DNA of 64,000 nt from Thiogranum sp. (lineage in GTDB: Bacteria; Pseudomonadota; Gammaproteobacteria; DSM-19610), in contig JASBSS010000036.1 of NCBI GenBank assembly GCA_030148805.1, forward strand, positions 62,001 through 126,000. The letters are read 5' to 3'. The notes below the pieces were generated by a model. It worked only from the letters and a program-made list of their open reading frames with translations. It was not told the DNA's origin and ran no database searches. The position numbers and the translations under genes were made by a program. Shown piece after piece: positions 56,622 through 64,000 of the stretch (positions are counted from its first letter, which is position 1; every line of letters starts with the position of its first letter).

Positions 56622-59600
56622 TCAGCCCAGGGCGAGCCGGGCGTTGCGGAACAGGCGCAACCAGGGGCCGTCCTCGCCCCACGCGTCCGGATGCCAGGAG
56701 TTGGTGACGCTGCGGAAGACCCGCTCCGGGTGCGGCATCATGATGGTGAAGCGCCCGTCGGCGCTGGTCAAGCCGGTGATCCCGAGAGGCGATCCGTTGG
56801 GGTTCAACGGATAGCGCTCGGTGGCCTGTCCCTGATGGTCCACATAGCGCAGCGCCACCTGCCCGGCGTCCAGCACCCGCTGCGCCGCGGCTGGGGACTC
56901 GAAACCGGCGTAACCCTCGCCGTGCGCCACCGGTACCGGCAACACCGAGCCTTCCATGCCCCGCAACAGCAGCGACGGCGAGGGCAGGACCTCGACCAGG
57001 CCGACGCGGGCCTCGAACTGCTCGGACAGATTGCGCCGGAAGGGCGGCCAATGGGCGGCGCCGGGAATCAGGTCCTTCAGCCCCGCCATCATCTGGCAGC
57101 CGTTGCAAACGCCCAGCCCCCAGCTGTCGGCACGCTGGAAGAAGGTTTCGAAAGCCTCGCGCGCGCGCACGTTGAACAGGATCGAGCGCGCCCAGCCCTG
57201 CCCGGCGCCGAGTACGTCCCCATAGGAAAATCCGCCGCAGGCGGCAATCCCGGAAAAACCCGTGAGATCCGTCCGACCGGCGATCAGGTCGCTCATATGA
57301 ACGTCCACCGGCAGGAAGCCAGCGCGCTCGAAGGCGGCGGCCATTTCCACCTGCCCGTTGACCCCCTGCTCGCGCAGAATCGCCACCCGTGGGCGGGCGC
57401 CGCTGTTGATCAGCGGCGGACACGGATCGGCATCGATATCGAAACTCGCCCGCGCCTGCAATCCCGGGTCGTGCGGCTCGTCCAGCGCCGCGAATTCCTC
57501 GTCGGCGCAGGCGGGATTGTCGCGCAATGCCTGCAGACGATAACTGGTCTCGCTCCAGGCCCGCTGCAGGTCCGCCCGAGCTTGATCCAACAGGACCCGC
57601 CCGGCGCTGCGAATGACCACCCGATCGTCCTCGCGCAAGGTGCCGAGCACGTGGCTGTGGCGACCCAGGCCGGCACCGCGCAGCGCTTCCAGCACCGTGT
57701 CGGTGTCGCAGTGGCGGACCTGCACCAGCGCGCCCAATTCCTCGCAGAAACACGCCGCGCGCGCGTCCTCGCCCAGCTCGTCGAGGCAAACCTCCACCCC
57801 CGTACGCCCGGCGAAACTCATCTCGCACAGGGTGGCGAACAACCCTCCATCGGAACGGTCGTGATAGGCCAGCAACAGACCGTCCTGATTGAGCTCCTGG
57901 ATGCAGGCGAAGAACGCTTTGAGCGCCTCGGGGTCGTCGAGATCGGCGGCATGGTGGCCGAGTTGCTTGTAGACCTGCGCCAGCGCCGAACCGGCCAGAC
58001 GGTTGCGCCCCTTGCCGAGATCCACCAGGATCAGGTCGCTGTCGCCGCGATCGGTGCGCAACTGCGGGGTGAGCGTGCGGCGCACGTCGGTGACCGGCGC
58101 GAACGCCGTGACGATCAGCGACAGCGGGCCGGTCACCGCGCGCTCCTCCCCGCCCTCGCGCCAGACGGTCTTCATCGACAGCGAGTCCTTGCCCACGGGG
58201 ATGGCAATGCCCAGGCGCGGACACAGCTGCTCACCCACCGCCTTGACGGTGTCGAACAACGCCGCGTCTTCGCCGGGATGACCCGCCGGCGCCATCCAGT
58301 TGGCCGACAGGCTCACATCGGCCAGCCGCGCCACCGGCGCCGCGGCCAGATTGGTCAGCGCCTCGCCCACGGCCAGACGGCCGGAGGCGGCAGGCTCCAC
58401 CAACGCCACCGGCGCGCGCTCGCCCATCGCCATCGCTTCACCGTGATAGCCACTGTAGTCGGCGCATGTCACGGCAACATCGGCCACCGGCACCTGCCAG
58501 GGACCGACCATCTGATCGCGCACCACCTGCCCGGTGACCGAGCGGTCGGCGATGGTGATAAGAAACTGCTTGCTGGCCACCGTGGGCAGGCGCAGCACCC
58601 GGTAGCCCATCTCGGTGAAATCGTCCGGCAGCGTCAGCTCGGGCTTGGCGAAGGTGCGGTGATGCACCTCGCGCAACATCTTCGGCGGCTTGCCGAGCAA
58701 CAGCGACAACGGCAGATCGATCGGCGTATTGTCGAAATAGCCGTCGCCGAGCACCAGCCGCTGGGCCTCGGTGGCCTCGCCCAGCACCTCGAACGGACAG
58801 CGCTCGCGCTCGCACAGCGCCTCGAACGCCGCCATGCGCGCGGCATCCACCGCCAACACGTAGCGCTCCTGCGCTTCGTTGCACCAGATCTGCATGGGCG
58901 ACATGCCGGGTTCGTCGTTGGGGACGGCGCGCAGCTCGAAACGCCCGCCCCGGCCGGCATCGTTGACCAGCTCGGGGACGGCGTTGGACAGCCCGCCGGC
59001 GCCGACATCGTGGATCGACAGGATCGGATTGTCCTCGCCCAGCGCCCAGCAGCGGTCGATGACCTCCTGGCAGCGGCGCTCCATCTCCGGATTGCCGCGC
59101 TGCACCGAGGCGAAATCCAGCGCTTCGCTGCTGGCACCGCTGGCCACCGACGACGCCGCGCCCCCGCCCAGGCCGATCAGCATGGCGGGACCGCCGAGCA
59201 CCACGATCTGGGCCCCGGGGGGGATGGTGTCTTTCTCGACGTGGCCGGGGCGGATATTCCCATAGCCGCCCGCTATCATGATGGGTTTGTGATAGCCCCT
59301 CACTTCCGTGCCCGTCGGCCCGGGCACCTGTTCCTCGAAGGTGCGGAAATAGCCGCACAGGCCCGGACGGCCAAATTCATTGCCGAAGGCGGCCGCCCCC
59401 AACGGCGCCTCGAGCATGATCTCCAGGGCCGAGGCGATGCGCGCCGGTTTGCCATGGTCGCTCTCCCAGGGCTGCTCGAAACCGGGAACGCGCAGGTTGG
59501 ACACGGAGAACCCCGCCAACCCCGCCTTGGGCTTGGCGCCGCGACCGGTGGCGCCCTCATCGCGAATCTCGCCGCCCGTGCCGGTGGCCGCGCCGGGAAA

Positions 59601-60515
59601 GGGAGAAATCGCGGTAGGGTGATTATGGGTCTCCACCTTGATCTGGATGTGCGCCGGTTCCTCGTGGGCGGCGTATTCGCCACTGCGGGGGTCGAAGAAA
59701 AACCGCCGCGCGCGGTAGCCCTCGATCACCGCCGCGTTGTCCTTGTACGCCGACAGTATGCCCTCGGGACTGGACCGGTAGCTGGCGCGGATCATGTCGA
59801 ACAGGGTCGTCTCCTGCGCCTGGCCGTCGATGACCCAGTTGGCGTTGAAGATCTTGTGGCGACAGTGTTCGGAATTGGCCTGGGCGAACATCATCAGTTC
59901 GACGTCGGTGGGATTGCGCCCCAGCCCGAGGAAGCTGTCAACCAGATAGTCGATCTCATCGGCCGACAAGGCCAGCCCCAGATCGCGGTTGGCCGCCAAC
60001 AGCGCCTCGCGGCCCCCGCCAAGAATGTCCACGCTGACCAAGGGCGCGGGTTCGGCGTGGCTGAACAGGCGCTCCGCCTCGCCGCTGTGCGCGAGCACGC
60101 TTTCGGTCATGCGATCGTGCAGCAGCGCCTGCACGCCCGCCACCTCGGGGCCAGCGAGCGACGCGCCGGCGTGCAGACCCACCTCGTAACGGATACCGCG
60201 CTCGATCCGCGCTATTTTGTGCAGGCCACAGTTATGCGCGATGTCGGTGGCCTTGCTCGACCAGGGTGAGATGGTGCCGATGCGCGGCACCACCCAGCAG
60301 CGGTAACCCGTCTTCGCCCCCGCCGGGATGCCGCCGGCACCCAGCAACTGGCCCAGGGTCGCGCGCTCGGCCGGCGTCAGGCTTTCCTCCAGGTCGGCAA
60401 AATATTCGAAATGCGCGGCGAGCGACGTCACCGGGTCCGCGGCCTGTTGCAGACCGAGCCGGAGTTTCTCCAGGCGAAAATCGGAAAATGCCGGCGCTCC
60501 AGGCAATTGCAGCAT
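56622..60515 (-). CDS. purL: phosphoribosylformylglycinamidine synthase
   Basis: This single-chain 1297-residue enzyme converts FGAR plus glutamine to FGAM in purine synthesis. The N-terminal PurS-like part is followed by two PurM-like synthetase halves ([71 protein letters not shown]) and a C-terminal class I glutaminase with the nucleophile in [10 protein letters not shown] and [10 protein letters not shown] near the end. ATG 60515 gives the E. coli length (1295) and [18 protein letters not shown], the normal N-terminus. The ribosome binding site is weak. No PurR box was identified. Confidence 0.96.
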   Translation of the reverse strand: MLQLPGAPAFSDFRLEKLRLGLQQAADPVTSLAAHFEYFADLEESLTPAERATLGQLLGAGGIPAGAKTGYRCWVVPRIGTISPWSSKATDIAHNCGLHKIARIERGIRYEVGLHAGASLAGPEVAGVQALLHDRMTESVLAHSGEAERLFSHAEPAPLVSVDILGGGREALLAANRDLGLALSADEIDYLVDSFLGLGRNPTDVELMMFAQANSEHCRHKIFNANWVIDGQAQETTLFDMIRASYRSSPEGILSAYKDNAAVIEGYRARRFFFDPRSGEYAAHEEPAHIQIKVETHNHPTAISPFPGAATGTGGEIRDEGATGRGAKPKAGLAGFSVSNLRVPGFEQPWESDHGKPARIASALEIMLEAPLGAAAFGNEFGRPGLCGYFRTFEEQVPGPTGTEVRGYHKPIMIAGGYGNIRPGHVEKDTIPPGAQIVVLGGPAMLIGLGGGAASSVASGASSEALDFASVQRGNPEMERRCQEVIDRCWALGEDNPILSIHDVGAGGLSNAVPELVNDAGRGGRFELRAVPNDEPGMSPMQIWCNEAQERYVLAVDAARMAAFEALCERERCPFEVLGEATEAQRLVLGDGYFDNTPIDLPLSLLLGKPPKMLREVHHRTFAKPELTLPDDFTEMGYRVLRLPTVASKQFLITIADRSVTGQVVRDQMVGPWQVPVADVAVTCADYSGYHGEAMAMGERAPVALVEPAASGRLAVGEALTNLAAAPVARLADVSLSANWMAPAGHPGEDAALFDTVKAVGEQLCPRLGIAIPVGKDSLSMKTVWREGGEERAVTGPLSLIVTAFAPVTDVRRTLTPQLRTDRGDSDLILVDLGKGRNRLAGSALAQVYKQLGHHAADLDDPEALKAFFACIQELNQDGLLLAYHDRSDGGLFATLCEMSFAGRTGVEVCLDELGEDARAACFCEELGALVQVRHCDTDTVLEALRGAGLGRHSHVLGTLREDDRVVIRSAGRVLLDQARADLQRAWSETSYRLQALRDNPACADEEFAALDEPHDPGLQARASFDIDADPCPPLINSGARPRVAILREQGVNGQVEMAAAFERAGFLPVDVHMSDLIAGRTDLTGFSGIAACGGFSYGDVLGAGQGWARSILFNVRAREAFETFFQRADSWGLGVCNGCQMMAGLKDLIPGAAHWPPFRRNLSEQFEARVGLVEVLPSPSLLLRGMEGSVLPVPVAHGEGYAGFESPAAAQRVLDAGQVALRYVDHQGQATERYPLNPNGSPLGITGLTSADGRFTIMMPHPERVFRSVTNSWHPDAWGEDGPWLRLFRNARLALG

Positions 60516-60631
60516 GTAACAGGATCTCTGACGGTCGCGGGCCGGGAATCGGGTCAGGCCCCGCGTGGAAAGCACGCCATGATACTGGAGAGCCGCTGGC
60601 CGGTACAGCCCGCGACCCGGGAGAAGACCGA

Positions 60632-62662
60632 CTAGATGCGGAAGCGGCCGACGACCTTCTGCAACCGGTCGGCCGACTGGGTCAGCGCCTGCAGATCCTG
60701 GTCACAGGCGGTCATCCATTCGGCGTTTTCGCCCTGTTTGTGGGATAGCGACTCGATATGCCCGGCGATCTCGTGGCTGGCCTCGGACTGCTGGCGGGCG
60801 GCCACCGAGATCTGCTCGACCATGTCATTCATGAGATTGACGCTGGCACTCATCTGTTCGATCGCCTGCTCGGTCTCGCCGACCGTGCCCAGCATGGAGC
60901 CGCTGGCCTCGGCCACCTGGTCCATGGCGCCGACCAGTTCGCGGTTGGACTGCTGATTGCCCTCGAGCAGCTCGCGGATCTGCGCGGTGGACTCCCGGGT
61001 CTTGAAGGCCAGCTGGCGCACCTCGTCGGCGACCACGGCGAAACCGCGGCCGGCCTCGCCCGCGCGCGCCGCCTCGATGGCGGCGTTGAGCGCCAGCAGG
61101 TTGGTCTGTTCCGTGATTTCGTTGATGACCGCGATCATCTGATGCATGGCCCGGCCCTTGGCCTCGATCGCATCCACACTCTCCTGCAGGTGGCCGATCT
61201 GCCCGGCCATGCCGCGCGCCTGATCGGCGGTGGTGCGCATCGCCGTGTTGCCCGCCTGGGCCTGGGACCGCGCCTGCACGGCGGCTTCGGCGGCCGTGCT
61301 CGCGTTACGGGCGATCTCGGCGCTGGTCGCCGACATCTCCTCGGTCGCCGCGGCGGTCTCGCGGGCGCGTTCGGCGCTTTCGCTGACATTGCCGAGCACC
61401 GCCGCCACCCGCTCGCTGGAATGGCCGGTGTCCTCGCTGACCTGGCGGGTGACATCGGCGATCTCGGCGATCATGGTCTGCAAACCGGCCATCATCTGGT
61501 TGAAATAACCCGACGCCTGCCCCAGTTCGTCGCTGGTCGCCAGTTTCACCCGCTGGGTCAGGTCACCGCCGCCGCGCGCCATGTCCTTGAGAATGTCGCG
61601 CAGGCGCAGTATCGGCGTCGCGGTCTGGGCACTGGCCACCCACGCGACCAGCAGGCCGATCAGCAGACCGGCGATCAACAGAATCGCTATGGTGCGGGCA
61701 TCGCCGTGCAGGTCGGTCAACAGTCTGCTGCTGGTGTCGATCGCCTGCGTGCGCTGAGTCTGCACCAGTTCGCGCAACGCCGTGTCGATCTGCGTCAGCA
61801 GCGGACGCACCTCGGTGCGAATCAGGTGGATATCGGTACGCCAGCGCCCACTGGCCTCGATCTTGCGCAACTCGGCAAAGTGTTCCTTGAAGCGCTGCAT
61901 GAGCTCGGCGAACTGGGTCACCCCCTCCGACTGCTCGAAGGTCAGGCGCGATTGCATGGCGCTGAGCTTGGCCAGCGCCCGATCCACGGCACCGAGATAG
62001 AGCTGGATCTCATCGAGCGGGCGCTGACCGCGGAAGGCGATATAGGCGCGCGCCCCGTTCATGACGTTGGTCCAGGCATAGCGCAGCTCGTGAATCTGGT
62101 TGAGCACCTCGCGCCGCTGCGGCCCGGCGGTCTCTTCGAGTTCGCTCATCAGCATCTGGCCGGTGACCTGCAGCATCTGCTGGCTGACGGGATTGAGTTT
62201 TTGCGCCGCGAAACTCAGGCCGGCGACATTCTCCATCGGATTTTCCACCAGCGCCTGCATCCGCGGCGCGTAGGTTTTATAGCGCTCGACCAACGTCTGC
62301 AAGGAGGCGAAGGTGTCCATGGCGCTTTTGGCGCCCTGTTTTTGCAACTCACGCTGAAGTTGGGCCAACGCCGTGTCCACCTGGGCGAGCGCCTGCTGGT
62401 AGTCGAGCTTGGCACTTTCATCCGCGGCCAACAGATACAGCCCAAGGGCGGCGGTCGAAGCGGTCAGCGCCTGAGAAAGGTCCTGCGAGGCGAGCATGGT
62501 GGGCTGCAGGCGTTCGACCAGCAGTTGCAGCCGATCCTCGACCGTGAACAGGCTGCGGTAGGACACCGCCGAGAGCAGCAGCATCAACGCCAGCAGGGTG
62601 CCGAACCCACCCCAGAGCTTCTGACGGACTGATAAATTCGCGAAAAAATTCAATTGGCGCAC
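60632..62662 (-). CDS. methyl-accepting chemotaxis protein
   Basis: A 676-residue transmembrane chemoreceptor. An N-terminal span ([16 protein letters not shown]) is followed by a long helical periplasmic region of about 300 residues (helical-bundle type), a second span ([20 protein letters not shown]), a HAMP domain ([20 protein letters not shown]) and the cytoplasmic signalling domain with the hairpin [20 protein letters not shown] and [18 protein letters not shown]. The GTG at 62662 is chosen because it precedes the first span closely; another GTG at 62743 would add 27 basic residues. No chemotaxis kinase genes are nearby, so it is an orphan receptor of unknown ligand. Confidence 0.9.
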   Translation of the reverse strand: MRQLNFFANLSVRQKLWGGFGTLLALMLLLSAVSYRSLFTVEDRLQLLVERLQPTMLASQDLSQALTASTAALGLYLLAADESAKLDYQQALAQVDTALAQLQRELQKQGAKSAMDTFASLQTLVERYKTYAPRMQALVENPMENVAGLSFAAQKLNPVSQQMLQVTGQMLMSELEETAGPQRREVLNQIHELRYAWTNVMNGARAYIAFRGQRPLDEIQLYLGAVDRALAKLSAMQSRLTFEQSEGVTQFAELMQRFKEHFAELRKIEASGRWRTDIHLIRTEVRPLLTQIDTALRELVQTQRTQAIDTSSRLLTDLHGDARTIAILLIAGLLIGLLVAWVASAQTATPILRLRDILKDMARGGGDLTQRVKLATSDELGQASGYFNQMMAGLQTMIAEIADVTRQVSEDTGHSSERVAAVLGNVSESAERARETAAATEEMSATSAEIARNASTAAEAAVQARSQAQAGNTAMRTTADQARGMAGQIGHLQESVDAIEAKGRAMHQMIAVINEITEQTNLLALNAAIEAARAGEAGRGFAVVADEVRQLAFKTRESTAQIRELLEGNQQSNRELVGAMDQVAEASGSMLGTVGETEQAIEQMSASVNLMNDMVEQISVAARQQSEASHEIAGHIESLSHKQGENAEWMTACDQDLQALTQSADRLQKVVGRFRI

Positions 62663-62796
62663 AGACTTCTTTCCCTTCCCCTGCCTTCCTTTTCGAGGCA
62701 AACCGCTGGGTAAAACAATCCGAGCGACCACCCCAAGGTACACTTGTTAGTGGCAGAAGCTGGCCGTTTCTTTAACGGAAAATCACGAAAACCGGA

Positions 62797-63558
62797 TTAA
62801 TCCAGGCTGATCCAGGGCATACCCGAAGGCTGATCGGCCGCGAGAATGCCGAAGCGGCTTTCGCCGACGGCCTCGGCCAGGCAGGCGAGCGCCAACTCGG
62901 GGCGGTTGTTCTTTTCGCTGATATGCGCCGCGATCAGGTGCTGCAAACGATCGGTGCGGACATGCTTGAGGATGGCGGCGGCCTGTTGATTGCTCAGGTG
63001 GCCGTAGTCGCCGCCGACACGGCGCTTCAACGGTGGCGGATAGGGGCCGGCGGCGAGCATCGCCGGGTCGTGATTGCATTCCAGAATGAAGGCGTCAAGC
63101 TGGTCGAGCGCCTGCAGCATGTGGGGGGTGATACTGCCGACATCGGTCAACAGACCGAGGCGCCGGTGGCCGTCGGAGAACACGAACTGACAGGGTTCCC
63201 GGGCATCGTGGGGCACCGGGAAGGGCTGCACCTGGAGGGCGCCGATGCGAAACGCGCGGTGACTGTTGATGCAGCGCCACTGCGCCAGCTCGCCGCCCTG
63301 GTGCATCGCCTCGGTGCCGGCGGTCATCCACACCGGTAGCCGGTAGCGGCGCGACAGCCGGCCCACGCCAGCGATGTGATCGCTGTGCTCGTGGGTGACC
63401 AGCACCGCGTCGAGGTCCGCCGGAGTGAGGGCGAAGCGCGCCAGGCGCTTTTCGGCCTCGGCGCGGGAAAACCCGCAGTCGATCAGCACCCGGGTGTCGC
63501 CGGCTTCCACCAGGGTGGCGTTGCCCTTGCTGCCGCTGCCCAGGGAGGCGAAGCGCAT
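62797..63558 (-). CDS. metallo-beta-lactamase-fold hydrolase (YycJ/WalJ-like)
   Basis: The 253-residue protein has the metallo-beta-lactamase fold: FASLGSGSKGNATLVEAG at the N-terminus and the metal motif LVTHEHSDHIAGVGRLSR (HxHxDH), then PHDAREPCQFVFSD and LECNHDP. It resembles the YycJ/VicX group, 5'-exonuclease-like enzymes linked to DNA repair. It lies 12 nt downstream of bamC on the same strand. Substrate is not known for the gammaproteobacterial members. Confidence 0.9.
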   Translation of the reverse strand: MRFASLGSGSKGNATLVEAGDTRVLIDCGFSRAEAEKRLARFALTPADLDAVLVTHEHSDHIAGVGRLSRRYRLPVWMTAGTEAMHQGGELAQWRCINSHRAFRIGALQVQPFPVPHDAREPCQFVFSDGHRRLGLLTDVGSITPHMLQALDQLDAFILECNHDPAMLAAGPYPPPLKRRVGGDYGHLSNQQAAAILKHVRTDRLQHLIAAHISEKNNRPELALACLAEAVGESRFGILAADQPSGMPWISLD

Positions 63559-63570
63559 CGACCCGAGCCG

Positions 63571-64000
63571 CTACTTCAGATCATCGTAGAGGACATTGAG
63601 AATACGGACCGCGGTGTCCGAAGACTCCGGCTCGCCCTGGGCGTCGTGCACCACCACGCGGGTGTCGGCGCCGTCGTCGCTGAGCTTGATCTGGTAATGA
63701 TCCACCTTCTGGTCGTCGTCGCCGGCCCAGAACGCCAGCTTGGAGAGAAAGCCTTTTTTCTGCTCTTTCAGCGGGTCGCTGTAACGTACGTAGTAAAGCC
63801 CCTGCAGGCGATTGCGGTCTTCCACGGCAAAGCCGACCCGGTCGAGCACGATGCCGACGTCGCGCCAGGCTCTTTCGAAATCCTTGTGCACCACCAGCGC
63901 GGCGGGACCGCCATTGGGCTGAACCAGTTCGGCGCGCGCGCGCTGTGGGGCCGGCGTCGCCGCCAGCTGTTGCGCCTTCTCGGGCTGCACGCCCAGATAA
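63571..64000 (-). CDS. bamC: outer membrane assembly lipoprotein BamC, C-terminal part (5' end cut)
   Basis: The frame is open from the right window edge to a stop at 63571 and encodes the last 142 residues or so. The sequence LVVHKDFERAWRDVGIVLDR, VGFAVEDRNRLQGLYYVRYS, LSKLAFWAGDDDQKVDHYQI and VRILNVLYDDLK matches the helix-grip domain of BamC, a lipoprotein of the beta-barrel assembly machine. The N-terminal signal and lipid cysteine lie outside the window. The usual neighbours dapA and purC are not visible. Confidence 0.85.
   Translation of the reverse strand, partial: YLGVQPEKAQQLAATPAPQRARAELVQPNGGPAALVVHKDFERAWRDVGIVLDRVGFAVEDRNRLQGLYYVRYSDPLKEQKKGFLSKLAFWAGDDDQKVDHYQIKLSDDGADTRVVVHDAQGEPESSDTAVRILNVLYDDLK

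Noticed and set aside
56691-60269. A 1192-codon open frame antisense to purL
   Set aside because: It lies fully opposite a complete, well-recognised purL in the complementary codon phase. In GC-rich DNA this phase is often free of stops, and the translation has no recognisable domain.

Overview
The window is chromosomal DNA of a high-GC gammaproteobacterium. The gene orders nrdR-ribD-ribE-ribBA-ribH-nusB-thiL-pgpA and xseB-ispA-dxs, a full-length single-chain PurL, EttA, BamC and MsrPQ all fit that class. A thiosulfate dehydrogenase pair (TsdA plus a c4-like diheme cytochrome), other multiheme and quinoprotein-type periplasmic proteins, a VPLPA-CTERM surface protein behind a sigma-54 promoter, and FolE2/QueD suggest a free-living, respiring bacterium, plausibly a sulfur oxidiser of the Chromatiales or Acidiferrobacterales type. 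That lineage guess is inference. I saw no rRNA, tRNA, CRISPR array, insertion sequence or prophage.

Layout. 1-4.1 kb: a CYTH/CHAD protein cut by the window edge and a rubrerythrin / Fe-S oxidoreductase / DUF3501 operon with a 17-bp palindrome upstream. 4.2-8.6 kb: xseB-ispA-dxs (isoprenoid precursors) and queD-folE2 (queuosine and folate pterins). 8.6-13.3 kb: a cation diffusion facilitator, a PrxQ/Bcp peroxiredoxin, gpmI, a PfkB sugar kinase and an O-methyltransferase. 13.5-26.1 kb: an accessory, mostly secreted redox region with a YncE-like propeller, a diheme oxidoreductase, a LuxR regulator with a degenerate receiver, a 1011-residue PQQ-type double propeller, a SoxB/5'-nucleotidase-like metallophosphatase, a GAF-LuxR regulator and TsdA/TsdB. 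26.2-29.9 kb: small membrane proteins, a two-helix K+ channel-like protein, a ten-cysteine secreted protein and a VPLPA-CTERM protein. 30-40.4 kb: the riboflavin/thiamine operon, nrdR, glyA, a histone-deacetylase-family amidohydrolase and ettA.

40.7-46 kb holds the most system-like accessory cluster. An ECF sigma factor overlaps a cupin-type candidate anti-sigma factor. It is followed on the same strand by a DUF4331 protein, a small lipoprotein, a secreted TPR protein and a HupE/UreJ-type membrane protein whose extracytoplasmic part carries an EF-hand-like loop. The genes are tightly packed, in places with overlapping stop and start codons. I infer a regulated envelope system of unknown substrate.

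46.2-64 kb: phosphoketolase plus acetate kinase (acetyl-phosphate to ATP); a PhoD phosphatase divergent from a secreted nuclease, which looks like phosphate scavenging; an unrecognised 262-residue protein; msrP/msrQ (periplasmic methionine sulfoxide repair); purL; a chemoreceptor; a metallo-beta-lactamase-fold hydrolase; and the C-terminal part of bamC, cut by the right edge.

The regulatory theme of the accessory parts is extracytoplasmic redox sensing: an ECF sigma with a cupin partner, two LuxR regulators, and a sigma-54 promoter for the PEP-CTERM-type locus. Where a start codon was moved inward from the longest possible frame, the choice rests on a visible ribosome binding site, a signal peptide or the normal family length.
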